A stretch of DNA of 64,000 bases from Triatoma infestans (lineage: Eukaryota; Arthropoda; Insecta; Hemiptera; Reduviidae): assembly GCA_011037195.1 (NCBI GenBank), contig JAAEAF010014390.1, positions 1 through 64,000 of the forward strand, written 5' to 3'. Position 1 is the stretch's first letter; each line of letters opens with the position of its first letter. A program made the translations under genes and the position numbers. Positions 1-12,303 of the stretch are shown here, piece by piece. The notes under the pieces were generated by a model that saw only the letters and a program-made list of their open reading frames with translations, had not been told where the DNA came from and did not search any database.

Positions 1-96
1 AAGGTTAAGGCAGTTAAAAAGCAAAATTTGGTCAGCTGAGTAAAAAGTAGGGGTCTGTGATTGGCCAATATTCAGGCAGGCCGTAAGTAGAATTGG

Positions 97-122
97 GAGA
101 GAGAGAGAGAGAGAGAGAGAGA
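97..122. repeat. (GA)n microsatellite
   Basis: Uninterrupted GA dinucleotide run. It lies downstream of exon 977-1146 in the transcription direction of Glut4EF, so it is intronic. The rest of 1-970 is AT-rich intron with an (AT)n run at about 943-961 just beyond the donor and no other feature I can name. Confidence 0.9.
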
Positions 123-976
123 TGCTGACCTACTTAATAAAAACGCTGCTCCCACTACTCGCTAATTATAAGTTACGTTTTTTTCTTTTGAAGAAATTCG
201 TCCATAATATGAAGCTCAAATAATGATTATACAAATTTTCAGTTCTTAATTTTTTTATTTTTTTGGTACAACCAGCAGAAAATAATGTATGAATTTTTGC
301 TACACCATATTGATGCCTGTCTGAATATTAGAGAATTCACATTAGTCCTAAATTTATCGAAATTTACAGGAAATAATTTCAAACACAGTCGTGTTTGGCA
401 CCAGATTCTCAAGTTGCTTCATCATGGATTGATTATTTTTCACCAATTTTAAATCTAAATCTACAATTTTCTAGTATTTTTATTTCCAATTCTTTGTAAA
501 CATTTTCTAAGTTACTGTAACTCTTTTCTATTGTAGTGTAATGTTGTTGTAGGCCCGGAGCAACACAAAAGAAATAGTGTGACAAAAAAGAAAAAAAGAA
601 GAGAAAGGCCTTGACACTCTGTTACATTGGTTTGTAAAGAAACTTAAGTTCGACATGGGTCTGACAGAAGAAAAACTTGATTGAAGTATGGGCTACAAGA
701 GAAGTGTAACAACTCTTTTCCACTTTCTTTGGAAAAGCGAATTTCGAGTATTGAAACAAGTTTACAGGTTCAGAATAAAACTGAATTCTATAGTTGTTTA
801 AAGAAAATTCACTAAGGGTTTATGGGGTTAAATAAATTTAAAATCCCAAAAAGATGCAATTATATATATATAAAAGATCCTTTCTAGTGCAAGAAAACAG
901 CCGCAATATAAAAAGGAATAAAAAAACTGCGATAGCGTTAGATAATATATATATATATATACATAAAATGACTTAC

Positions 977-1146
977 AGCCTTTTTTTTCTTAGGAAGTTC
1001 ATCGAAATCATCATCAAGTACAATGCCTTCATCAGAAGCGGACAGCCAATTAGGTGCTGACTCACTGAGAGGTGGTGACGGAGTGCCTGACCTCCAAGAA
1101 CATGCATCGGACAATGAAGCAGCTGGAGATAATTGTTCAACCCATC
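977..1146 (-). CDS. Glut4EF: Internal coding exon of Glut4EF (ZNF395/ZNF704 family), downstream of the 57 kb exon
   Basis: A 170-bp exon, read on the minus strand. It is bounded by an acceptor (pyrimidine-rich tract then TTACAG just above 1146) and a perfect donor GTAAGT at 976-971. It starts with two bases completing a Gly codon and then encodes 56 residues, ending in phase 0. Visible blocks are WVEQLSP, a Ser-rich stretch, SGTPSPPLSES, SDEGIVLDDDFDEL and PKKKKA. In vertebrate ZNF395 the same order occurs (STPSPP, an acidic DEPAP-like block, basic KRK) immediately before the C2H2 zinc finger, so the next exon should encode that finger; I do not see it in bases 1-970. These family members are nuclear/cytoplasmic shuttling transcription regulators. 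Family assignment rests on motif order recalled from the family, not on a database search. Confidence 0.87.
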
Positions 1147-1149
1147 CTG

Positions 1150-3599
1150 TAATCAAATACAATAGAAACAATACCAATTAGAAAAGTATTTTTAATTACT
1201 TACTTGTGAAACAAATAAAAGAAGACAACTTATTGAAAAAAATAAAGAAATAAAATCAAATATGCAATAAAATTATTCTCTAAACAGTTTTTGAAAACAA
1301 AGCAGTTTTTATTAGATGTGTAGAAAGAAAACGATCGATAAAATAGTTCGATACTAATTCAACAGTACATCTGGTGAAAAAATAGAGAAGGGCATTTAAG
1401 TACTTCCTTCACTAATTGCATCGTTTCTCGCCTCTCAAGATCGCAAAAATTATACTTATATTAAGTACATATTTCTGAATTCTAATTTTAGCTTTTCAAC
1501 ATATTAATAGAGAACATTATTTACCCTAACTGTTTCTTCTATGAGAAATATTTAAAAAGTTATTAATCCGTTTTTGGAACATACAAAAAAAAAATTTAAA
1601 ATATGCTAACATACTAAAAATAATTCTTTTTCTTACAGTAGAAAAAGAAAGTAAATATAAAATTATCCCTCCCCAAAAAACCGCTATGGAGGATGAAGGA
1701 AAAACACGTCCCCTATTCTACCAAGGATCATTACTCCATTAGCTTTCAAGATGTAACGACCCTGAAGAAGCTCATTGCAATATGGACAAAACGACGGTTT
1801 CTACCAAACTGACGCGATCTCAACCCGGAAATTCAAGTTCTTCTCTGTATTAGTCTCGCAGTCAGTCCGTCAGGAGATCTCCTGGAGTCTTAACCATCTC
1901 TCCATAGAAACAATCAAGTTTCTATGTCCCAGCTTCTTCTTATGTTCCCAAAACTTTCGTTAAACTGTGAAACTTGAAATGGGAGAACAACGTCAAGGCC
2001 ATTGAAGAACTTTTAAAAAAAGACGAAAATCTGAGCTAATATTAAAAAAAAAAAAAAAAAAATAGAAGTAAAAAAGATATTTAAATCCAATATTCCAAAT
2101 ATTTCAAACTGTTCCTGTAATAAACACAGGATGTCGATTAATAAGCATCCTGTCTCCACTGCGGAGGGTGTCAGGGATTTCACGATGTAATCCTAGTCAA
2201 ACATCACGAACAATACACCACCTTGTGGCACCCGACAACAATGTCCCAATATAGCGAGTGAGAAGAGAGGGCCGTAGAAGTAGCAGAGTATACAATCATT
2301 TTGATTGAACATTACCACAGGCAAATTTTAGCCACCTACCACAAAACCATATACCTATCCGCACCCTTCATCTATCCACATCATTCTAAACTCAAAGTGG
2401 TGCGGATTATCTAACCTCTCCGCTCCCCGGATGACATTTCGCGGGTCAGTACACATTGATTTTTGGTATCTTGATTTTAAAATTTTAAACTCTATGAAAG
2501 TTATATTACTTCCCAAAACAATCAATTTTAACTTTAGATAGATAGTTAGAATTTTTTTTTTGCTAGTTATTTACATATATATACATAAACTTTTGAAATA
2601 TGAGTACGAATGCACTTTAACTTTAAAATCAAAACCATATTATTGATATTTATTTTTTCCAAAATTAAAGTTAGTTAATAAAAACATATGCTTAATCTTA
2701 TACATAAATAAATTCGATCCTAAGAAAACAATAAATTAAAATCATGATGAAATAAAAAAGAATATAAAGAATAAATAAATAAATAAAAAAGAAACTGCGT
2801 GACCTGACACTGTGTGTAGCAGAGTAATGTCCCTGAATATTTTTCGAAAACAAATTGCGTAATAAATAAATTGCCCCCACTCTATGGTTTACTTTAAATA
2901 TGACTTGTCAATTTTACTTTTTATTTCTATTAATTTATTAACCACTTTTAGACTAGAATATCCAATTAATTATTTATTAAAAAAAGAATAATGCCTTAAT
3001 TAAATATTATTTTTAAAAATTATTAGTTTTACAATTTATCAGTAATTAATAATCAAGAATTTTTAATATTCAACGTGAATTAAACATGTTTTGTTACTTT
3101 ATGAAACTTGTTTACATATAAAATGAAGGTAATGTTTCTGTTATGCATGTTAGTGTTGTGTATGATAGAATGGATACATTCAACAATTAGTTTTTATTAT
3201 CAATTTGGAAGGTCAATATGAAATTAAAACAACTCTATTGATGCTTACTTCCTCCTCCAATTAGGAAAACAACTTAAGTAACCATCGTAATCGATAAATT
3301 AACATTTAGATAATATTTATTTTTTCTAAGCAACAAATATGGGGAGCTTTCTAAATTTAAAAATAATTTTCTTACACAAAATCTCTATAATTAGACAGTT
3401 TTGCATGAATTATCTTGAGACTGAATGATTTAATACTAAAGACAAGCAATATATAAAGATTATTATTGGAATAGGATTTGGAATGTTTAGCAATTCTTGG
3501 CATCTTACGGACACTTTATTTAATTTAGGAATTTTAAATAAAAAAATATTCTGCCAGATTTTGGCTGAAAATTTCATAACAAAATTGGATGAGGTCTGA
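1150..3599. other. AT-rich intronic stretch without recognised genes
   Basis: It holds poly-A runs (about 2044-2062), (ATAA)n near 2775-2790 and a slightly more GC-rich patch at 2130-2450. That patch begins with a short imperfect inverted repeat (AGGATG ... CATCCT at about 2128-2151) and resembles old transposon sequence, but I cannot assign it. Open frames here are short and lack family features. Confidence 0.6.
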
Positions 3600-3671
3600 T
3601 TAAAGCAGGTTTCCCTTGAAATATGACAGATCGCAGTATTTCCTCTTACCAGGGGTAAGAGAAAGTAAAAA
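3600..3671 (+). repeat. GTGTGA-family 3' end
   Basis: Ends with the family's 3' signature, CCTCTTACCAGGGGTAAGAG followed by AAAGTAAAA, an inverted-repeat hairpin. The next copy starts two bases later, so the two are head-to-tail neighbours. Confidence 0.7.
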
Positions 3672-3672
3672 G

Positions 3673-4388
3673 TCTGGTGTGGAACGCTCACAGTCTTACC
3701 AATACATGGCAGATGGGTGATCACATCGCTTGAGGTGGATTTTTACATTATAATCGAAAAAACAGTGATGAACATTGAACAAAACTGGATAATATTTGAA
3801 GAATTTTTCATAGAATACCAAGTTTAAAGAAAATCAATGGAGCTGTTGGAGAAAATTTCCCTCCCAAAAAAATCTCCGAAACTTATTCAGAAAATTCGCA
3901 CTTCCGGTGCAAACGATTTCTTCAAATTTAAAATTCTAGTAATGCTTCTAATGTGCCTTGATATTATTATATAGGTGGCAAAACTGTTAGATTGCATTTA
4001 AGTAGTAATCTTAATGGAAAGCGTGATGTTGCCCGTCCTGCAAAACCCCCCTCCACCCAAAATCAAGTTCCATGGAAAAATGTATACCAGATATAAGTGA
4101 TTGGAAATTTATTGTATAGTCAGTATACAAAGTTCAAAGGAAATCGCGAAAATTTGAAAAAAAAAGGAAGTCAGTAAAGTCCCACACAACTTCCGGTCGA
4201 GGTTCCTGTGGTATTTTGTTGTTTTTTTTTTGAGATATTTTGTTTAGACACAAACACACATACATACAGACAATTCATTGAAATCCAATTTTTCGTACTC
4301 AGGGGACCTCGAAACATGTATTTCCTTTAAAAACTCAATTTCAAGAATTTAACACGATTCGCAACTTGCTCATATCGTAAGTGAATGT
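3673..4388 (+). mobile_element. GTGTGA-family copy, near full length, divergent 3' end
   Basis: Starts TCTGGTGTGGAACGCTCAC and carries the family's internal CACTTCCGG motifs and the GGGGACCTC...AACATGTATTTCC block near the 3' end. The 3' hairpin is replaced by a variant ending TCATATCGTAAGTGAATGT. Its last 358 bases (4031-4388) are almost identical to 5518-5876. Confidence 0.75.
4031..4388 (+). repeat. Direct repeat, copy 1 (partner 5518-5876)
   Basis: Begins GCCCGTCCTGCAAAACCCC and ends GTAAGTGAATGT. By eye it differs from the second copy at about five or six positions and by one T in a T run, so identity is near 98%. That is far above the divergence between other family members in this window. 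Confidence 0.92.
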
Positions 4389-5079
4389 TTTGAAAAAATC
4401 GTATTATATTAGTACTTTTAGAAATATGTTAACAACCCTAGTTTACCTTTTATACCCATATTAAAAATAATTTTTGATTTTTGCAAAATCAAAACATCAG
4501 TTCAAGCAACTATTTCTTTGATCACTTCTAGAAGGAAAAGTAAAAATACTATCCTCACATTCCCTACAACAGCCTTATATTTCACTTTATGCACATCTTC
4601 TTCAAAGAGAAAATAGAAGCGATGATAAAAAAGAGAAAATGTAATAGTTGTTATCATGCTTTTTAGGAAAGAGAAAGTGAATACAATTTGAAATAAAAGG
4701 AGCAACAGTTACAGTGTGTAGACTGAAAGAAACATATGTAACATATATGGAATTCAATAAGTATAAATAACCAGAATACTGAAACTGACAGGGAAAAAAA
4801 TGAGAATGTTTTTCCCTTTGTACAAAAGGAATCAAGTGGAAATACATAGAAAAGAAGACGTTACCCATACACACCAGTGACAATGAAAAAGAAAAATGGT
4901 AAACAATAAAAAGGATAAAGTTACCTGTCGATATGTTTCAACAGGTATATGCATTTTTTATTTTTTACGAAACCCTGGTATGTTATTCAAATTTTTGCAA
5001 TATTCATTAATATTAATTTATAAATGATTATGAAAAATTTCAGTAAGTTTTCAATTTTCAGACTAAAGTAGTAATAGGG
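4389..5079. other. Intronic spacer between the two direct-repeat copies
   Basis: AT-rich. Two overlapping open frames on the minus strand (4502-4705 and 4602-4883) have no recognisable domain and no coding base bias; I treat them as chance. Confidence 0.5.
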
Positions 5080-5517
5080 AGGCTGTATGATTTTAATTTT
5101 TTTCTAAATCCTTTTATGAGAGGAAATACTTGTGTCAGTCACATGATATCAACGGAAATACATGTTTTGACAATTTAAATCATCACATTTTGTTTAAATT
5201 GTTTATGATAATAGAAATAAATAAATAAAACAAAACAAAAAATAAAAAATCGGGAATGAGGGTTTTAGCCGAAATCCACCAAACCGGAAATACTAATTTA
5301 ATGATCTTTTTTTTTTGCCAGTTTTGTGCTATTCTCTCAAAAATTGCCCCCTCCTAGAATTTACTTGAACTTGGTATTTATTCACTAAAATTTTATAGGT
5401 ATCACTCATATAACTGAAAATGTATTTAAATGCATCCAAAATATAATATATTAATATCGAAATGCCGGTAAACCGATTTTCTACAAACTTACGGCCTTTA
5501 GCCACACATTAAGTTCT
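5080..5517 (-). repeat. Degenerate GTGTGA-family copy, inverted
   Basis: Shows reverse-complement family landmarks: a degraded 3' hairpin (TTATGAGAGGAAATACTT), GAAATACATGTTTTG, and AACCGGAAATACT. It ends against the second direct-repeat copy. Confidence 0.55.
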
Positions 5518-5876
5518 GCCCGTCCTGCAAAACCCCCCTCCACCCAAAATCAAGTTCCATGGAAAAATGTATACCAGATATAAGTGATTGGAAATTTATT
5601 GTATAGTCAGTATACAAAGTTCAAAGGAAATCGCGAAAATTTGAAAAAAAAAGGAAGTCAGTAAAGTCCCACACAACTTCCGGTCGAGGTTCCTGTGATA
5701 TTTTGTTGTTTTTTTTTTTGAGATATTTTGTTTAGACACAAACACACTTACATACAGACAATTCATTGAAATCCAATTTTTCGTACTCAGGGGACCTCAA
5801 AACATGTATTTCCTGTAAAAACTCAATTTCAAGAATTTAACACGATTCGCTACTTGCTCATATCGTAAGTGAATGT
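5518..5876 (+). repeat. Direct repeat, copy 2 (partner 4031-4388)
   Basis: Near-identical to 4031-4388, including the G-poor CCCCCCTCCACCC patch, the T run and the divergent 3' terminus. The flanks of the two copies differ on both sides, so homology stops sharply at both ends. Confidence 0.92.
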
Positions 5877-6117
5877 ATAAACAATAAATAGATAATAGAT
5901 TCGTATAATATTCTCTTTTTTTATTTGACACATCATACCGAAAAAAAAAATTGCTTTAGTGAGGTCTAGACAATGTAAATAGCCTCGATATATCGTATAG
6001 GTACAATATTAAAGTTATTCAATATTTGGCAAAAATTCCAAGTTTGAACAATAAAACTATCAATAGGAGAAGTGAGAAATACTGAATGAAAATGAGTCTT
6101 TTACTTATTAAATTTTT

Positions 6118-6505
6118 CGAGAAGCGAAGAATCAGACATTAGTTGAATCAAACATTAGTTACTCCCCACCTAGGCCAGAATAGGGGGGGGGATTCTATTC
6201 ATATAGATACAGCTATAGAAGAGCAGCTCAGGACAGTCTTACATTATCATCATCATCCGGTCCCCAGGATGCTGAATACGTATATATCAATATGTTGTGG
6301 GTTGAAGGATAATGATCTAGCTTCAACTGCATCAATAATACAAACTATACAGACTTTACACTTTTAATAGACGTTAGAGAATAAGGTAACGAGAGAATAA
6401 TGAAGAGATAGATATACTGGCTGGGTAATTAGTAAGTAATTAGATTGATGTTTGCTGCTGGTGTCGATGACTGTTGTAAAACTGTCCTGAGCTGTTCTTC
6501 TAAAG

Positions 6506-6539
<34 letters not shown>

Positions 6540-6625
6540 CAATAGAATTCTCCCTCGCTAGTCTGGCCTAGGTGGGGAGTGAACTAATGTTTGACTCAAC
6601 TAATGTCTGATTCTTCGTTCCTCGG
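6118..6625. mobile_element. MITE-like element with about 110-bp terminal inverted repeats
   Basis: The left arm starts CGAGAAGCGAAGAATCAGAC. The right arm ends GTCTGATTCTTCGTTCCTCG, its reverse complement with two mismatches. Pairing continues inward through ATTAGTTGARTCAAACATTA, CTCCCCACCTAGGCCAGA and AGCAGCTCAGGACAGT. The right arm has gained a (CT)n(AT)n tract inside. The core of about 230 bp has a short open frame (6143-6367) with no domain. Length and long perfect arms fit a non-autonomous DNA transposon; a target duplication is not clear. Confidence 0.88.
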
Positions 6626-7646
6626 ATCCTATGAAACCTTAATGATTCGGATATCCCATTACATAAAGCTAACAAAAAACAGAGGAAACTTCCTTCTCTC
6701 AAATAATGTATATTTAGGTTTAAAGTTAAAAATCTGTTTGAGAAACATCTGTCAAACGAATTTCGCTTAATGCTATTTATAAAATTATGTATAAAATGAT
6801 AAATTTCCCTTTAAACTTCAAATTTCACTCATTTATTCTAATATAAATAATAGACTTAGTCAGAGAGGGAGATTAGTTAAACTCTAATCTTCAATTTACT
6901 TCTTAGAAATCATTAAAATTTTCTAATTGCAATGATTTAAAACAACCAACTCAGTTTATCATTGTATTAGTAGTATATTTTCATCAAAATGTATTTTAAC
7001 AAATTTTGTCCAAAAAAGAAAAGTATTATGTTTCCGCAAAAAAAAAATATTCGAATAAAACAAAGTCAATTTTTTATCAAACAATGTTCATTACCTGTGT
7101 AATAAATTCGATCAATAAATATTACAGAAGATTATGAGTAATTATGGCACAAACTGATAGGTAAAAAATTCTATATATTGAATTAACTGAATCATGAAAA
7201 AATAATTCTGACTCAAAACAAAACTGTGTGCACCAAATTTTTGGAAACAAAAAAAAAACCCCAACTACTAACTTCAGGAATCCAAGGTTTAGTGGAAAGT
7301 TTAAATCAACTAAAAAAGAAAACAAGGAACTACTTAGATAAACAACTTTTAGTATTTTTTGAGAAAAAGAAAAAGAAATAAAACGTAAAGAAAGCCATAT
7401 TTTTTTTGTGGGACAATTAATCGCTAACAGGATGTCAAGGAAATTTTTATTGGTCCATAAGTTGAACATCTACAACTATAAACAGATTTAAATAATATAC
7501 AGATATACATAAAATTCTTTCACACCCGGAATTTGTCAAACATTTTATATTACTTTATATATAATATATTACAATGTTTATATATTTTGAAGGTAGACTT
7601 GTTTTAATGTTTGAAAAAATAAATAAATAAATAAAAAGAAATTTAT
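6626..7646. other. AT-rich intron, no recognised element
   Basis: Poly-A/T tracts and (AAAT)n near 7615-7635. The minus-strand open frame at 7122-7469 is long for this region (115 codons) but is Phe/Leu/Ser-rich with no domain, as expected of AT-rich noncoding DNA. Confidence 0.5.
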
Positions 7647-8267
7647 TTTTACTTTCTCATACTATTATAATATTCTCTTACGCTTATAAGAGGAAGTATT
7701 GGGATCGTGTCACATTTTTTGGAAACTGAGTTTTCACCGGAAATACATGTTTCGAGGTTCCCCTGAGTATGAAAATATGGTTTTTAGAAATTCAAAACGG
7801 GTTTTAACAAAAAAAAACGGGTTTTGGTTAATATAGATCTATCCGGATTGCACCAAATTACCGAATAGATTTTTCAATTTTTTTTTTTGTGATTTTCTTG
7901 AAAAAAGAAAGCTCCAACAATTTTCTTTATATTTGGTATATCAACTAATCATACAAAAAGCTATTTCAACATATTATACGAAACTATTGTCTATTTATAA
8001 TTTATAATATTAATAATAAATTAATTTGTGGCCAAAATTTTGAGTCTGAAGAAAATCGGTTTACCAAAAGTACGACTTTTATATTATTTTTATTTCGGAT
8101 GCATATTTATAAATTTTCAGTTACGTGTGAACTTTGCAAGAACTTAGATAATAATCCTTATAAATATGTAATTAGATAATAACCTGTATTAATAAATAAT
8201 AAATTATGAATCGAAACTATATAAACTGTGGTAAGAGAAAGCCGAGTGAATGGTTCTTCATATCAGA
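7647..8267 (-). mobile_element. GTGTGA-family copy, inverted
   Basis: The left end is the reverse complement of the family 3' hairpin (TTTACTTTCTC ... CTTATAAGAGGAAGTATT), followed by GATCGTGTCA and GAGTTTTCACCGGAAATACA. The right end GTAAGAGAAAGCCGAGTGAA...TATCAGA corresponds to the family 5' terminus. The internal module is present once, so this is a shortened copy of about 620 bp. Confidence 0.75.
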
Positions 8268-9349
8268 TTGTTATTTTTATTATAAAATTATAACATTTTT
8301 GTTTTTTTTAATCCAATCGTGGATGTATCTCTTAAAAAAATTACAGCATTTAACCAGATACCAAAACATTCAATTTCGATACAAATTGAATGGTTTTGTG
8401 ATTGATTGTACCTCCCCCCACCCCCCTACTCTCACAATTTTCTCGACAATAGCTACAAATATTTTCGTTAAACTTGATTTATTAGCTATTAGTAGCTAAT
8501 AGATATTACACGTTAATGACAATTAAATGGGTCCGTCAAAATTTCGAAATTTATGATAGAAAACGAACCAAATTAATGGAAAGTGTGGAAAATTACTGAG
8601 TTTTCTAACTTCGCGACTGTTCTTAATCTGAAATATTAGATAATTATAATCATTTTTAATTTGAAACTTTTTACCCGGAAAATGAAATCTAAAGTTCCTG
8701 GCGGCGAAGCTGCATTTTGCTGACGCGATCTTTACCGCTGCAAAAATTTTCCCACATTGATATGTGTAACTTTCTCTCGGTCTTCTGCTTCCTCTATAAT
8801 GTATATAGTGAAACGTGCCTCCCCTGTTTTGTTTATTAAATCTTCGTTTCTGGTAAATCCAGCTTCTTATTCTTCCTAACACACAAACACTTTCACACGC
8901 ATCTCTTAAGTGAAAATTTTTAGCTTTGACCAGCCTCCAGCAACGATGCTTCTTCATAGAAAATGTCTCATTTTTATTTATTCTTGTATCCACTCATGAC
9001 TCTATGCTATATTCCCTTTTAAAATTTCTTGTCCCCGCATTTGGTGTCGCCTATCAGCGGGGTGTTTAAAGTTCACGGCTCAAACAAACGTTATTTATTT
9101 GCAACGTTAAAAAAAGCCTGACTTAAAACACTTATCCGACTTTCCCTTCCTGCAATTTATATAGTTAGAATTGAAAATTTTCCTCAAACTTACTCTCGCG
9201 AATGACTAAAACTTAACATTTTGATTTTGTTTTTCTATTTGATAGATTTGTTTTTGGAGAAAAATTGGAATTAAAGGGGTGTTCCGATCCACTATAAAAC
9301 TTCAATTAAATGAATTTCAAATAAAAGTTACGAGTTCTTTGTGTGTGAA
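8268..9349. other. Unassigned intronic stretch
   Basis: Contains the longest non-transposon open frame I saw (8523-8993, minus, 156 codons). It is rich in Lys, Arg, Asn and Phe and has a few Cys and His, but no spacing that fits a zinc finger or any known domain. GC is a little above the surroundings at 8700-9070. I cannot support a gene. Confidence 0.4.
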
Positions 9350-9641
9350 AATCAAGAAAAAAATGGTGGGAGCCGTGTTCAAGGATATTGCAGAAAATGA
9401 AATCTAAAGTGGTACTTCCGGCTGACCGATTTTCACCCAGTCTATCTAATTGGCAGGTCCCCTCGTAGAGCAATGAACGACATATCAAATTTGAACTTTC
9501 TCCGTTTTGTGAATTACGCAAACCTATAATATCAACCCCTCCCAGGGAATCCAAAAACGGAGATTTCCGATGAAAACTAGTTTGAAAATTTCACATAATT
9601 GCAATATTTTCTTTTGCTAGCCGTAAGAAGAAAATAAAAAG
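9350..9641 (+). repeat. GTGTGA-family 3' portion
   Basis: Carries GGGAGCCGTGTTC, AAAGTGGTACTTCCGGCTGA, then GATTTCCGATGAAAAC and a decayed hairpin CTAGCCGTAAGAAGAAAA. The 5' half is missing. Confidence 0.65.
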
Positions 9642-12303
9642 ACGACATTTATTGTTGTAAAAAAAAAGCTTTTGAAATATTTATAGAAAAATGAAAGCTT
9701 AAAACATTGAAAGCTTGATTATTGTGGACTTTAATTTTCCCGTACTCCCTCTATAAATATCTTAAAGGAGACATAATTAAAGATTACAAAACTTCACTTG
9801 CCACTCTTCCCCATCCACTCCCTCACTCACTGTTTTAAAATGTTTTCTAAGTAGAAAATTAAAAATTAACAATACGAGTCGTAATAAAAGAAGTGCAGGA
9901 ATGATGCAGAAAGGGGAGGAGGAGAATAATTTAACTTATAAATTGGAGATTTCAAATATAACTTAGAGACAAGTAGTAAAATCAAATGTACCTACTTATT
10001 AAAGAAAATTTAAAAATAAAGTGAACTTTAATTTGTAGTTTTCTATTTTGAAATTATTGGTTAACTGAGGAAATTGTTGCTTACAAAGTTAATCACAAAA
10101 TGTATGTAATCAAAGTTAAAATGTTGAAATTTCACTTAAGATGAAGAAAAAAATTAACAGTGGTTAGAATATTAGCCAATCAAAGAGGTTTTCTTAAACA
10201 ACGATGTTAGTAAGTGGTAATTTATTTTTTATTTATGTATGCAATTTATATAACTTTCTTTTCCTTTAATTGAATACAGTAATAATTAAGAATAAAAAAG
10301 AAAACAAGATAACCAACCTATAGCAGATTAAAAGCCAAACAAATGTCGGGAATATATCTTCAAATTAATAAATATTCGTTAGTTGTGACCAATATAATAG
10401 CAGTAATAAAAATTTTAATATTCATACTTGTACAGTTCGAATTAAAGCTGAAATTGGAATAAATGAGTTTTAACTGGTGGTTGAATTTTGACTCTGGATT
10501 TCTGGATGATTCGTCAAAGAGAAAGGTGTAAAGATCAACCAAGCAAGTGACTCGAATTTATCTTGTTTTGATGGATTGTATAAAAGTATCAACTGGACAA
10601 CAAAGTCTCTGTGATCAAGAAAATCAAATATGGCTTCCTTAGAAGATCTACGATTGTGTGAAGATAAAATAGTTGTTCATAGAGGAGCTATGAAAGCGTG
10701 TATTAGCTTAGATTATTGTAAAGTTCGTTTGCTTTATGATATCTAATGGTAGTTGGTAGTTGAATGTAAAGCCGAAATAAAGAGCATTCAGAGAGTATAT
10801 TACAACTAGATATATCTCCCTGGGAAGTGTGAGATGTAGGGTACCTGTGACTGGAAAAGATCTAAGGCAGCTGGCAGACTCACGATGTAGCTAAACAAAC
10901 TGGCCATAGAACGCGATAGCGAGGAGTTGGAGAAGACAGCCAATTGACCTTCTGATAAACAGCGATGCTATCATCCAGAAAATGTTTAGAAGCCAAGTTA
11001 CATACTTGGTTCCGACTAAGTGTCGGAACAAGATGAATACTCCGTGTTATGATATTCTATAGAAAATAACGGTCGGTCCTGGAAGGATTATTCTTTATTA
11101 AAGAGAGTATGTAGCTAGGTGAAGTAAATCTTTCAAGATCATAAAGCTAAGCACATTATATCGCCCAAAGAAAAAAAAAAGTTGTTTGGAGAAGTTTAGA
11201 AATGTGCAGGATGTGAATATGTACAGTAAAGTGTTTAGTTATGATTTTCTTTTAAGACGGTCTATAGAGAAGGCGCCTCTGCTACGTACAAGGTCTGGGG
11301 CTTCTTCCTTGGAGGATCAGTGATTGTACAAAAATAAAATGTTGTTTTATGGAGGTATTCTGAAAGCATGGATCGCCAAACAAAATATAATTGCAAAGGA
11401 TTGAGATCTACTTTTGATCTTGATTTGGATTTGCTGATCATAAGTTGGAGGTAAAGTGAAGTGTTGTGCGTGACAGAAACAAAAAGTTGAAGACAGCTCT
11501 CTCTTTCTACACGAATTTGACAGCATTTTTCTGACGATGGATGAGAATCCTAAAGCGATCAGAAAAAAAAGCATGCTACGATGGATAAAATCTCACATGT
11601 TCATATATTCAAATAAAGTAATTTTTAACTAGAGTTTTCAGAATAATGGGCGAATGCTGAGCGCGAACCAAAACAATTTTCCTTTCCGATATTCGCTTTT
11701 TACAAAAAAAAATTCCTTTATCCATTTGATTTCCAACCACGAACCTTAATTGGACCGCAACTGTTTTTTAATATATTGCAAAACCAAAAATATAGTTTTA
11801 CTCGTATTTTATGTATTTTAAAAGTTCAATAAAATTAAACTAATACAGCATTATGATTGGGAAAATGAAGCAAAAAACCGGTAATATCGACCTGATAGTT
11901 ACCATGGTGACAGATTTAGGGATAGAAAACAAAATGAATAATTAACAAAAAGGAAAAAATATACAAGTAACAAGCTGTACAGTCCACCAGGACTGTAGTT
12001 TTGTGTGTTGTTTTTTTGTTTTTTTTTTTTACTTTTTTGTTTATCTCTCCTCTATTATAGTGGTCAACTAGGACGACCGTTTCATAATTGTTTGTAAATT
12101 ATTAATGCAACAAGTTTTTACAGGTTTTATTATTATTTTTATTGTTATAAACAGGGGAGGTTTTTAAATAGTATTATTGAAGAGCACACTGGTCCATTCG
12201 ATTTTCTTATATTAAAGTTTTTTTAAATAATTAAAATGAATTTTTTTTTTTCAATTATTTATAAACACTTTGTAAAAAGTTCACCCAAAAATAGAAATAA
12301 AAA
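9642..12303. other. Intronic stretch with two mutually similar segments
   Basis: Mostly AT-rich. The segment 10620-10720 (GGCTTCCTTAGAAGATC... GAGGAGCTATGAAAGCGTG) resembles 11297-11390 (GGCTTCTTCCTTGGAGGATC... TGGAGGTATTCTGAAAGCATGG). This suggests two diverged copies of an unidentified element with GC above the surroundings. The first copy reads open for about 40 codons from 10630. No domain is recognised. Confidence 0.4.

Noticed and set aside
8523..8993. 156-codon minus-strand open frame, longest outside transposons
   Set aside because: No domain, odd Lys/Arg/Asn/Phe composition, no splice or promoter context; fits chance in a slightly GC-richer intron patch.
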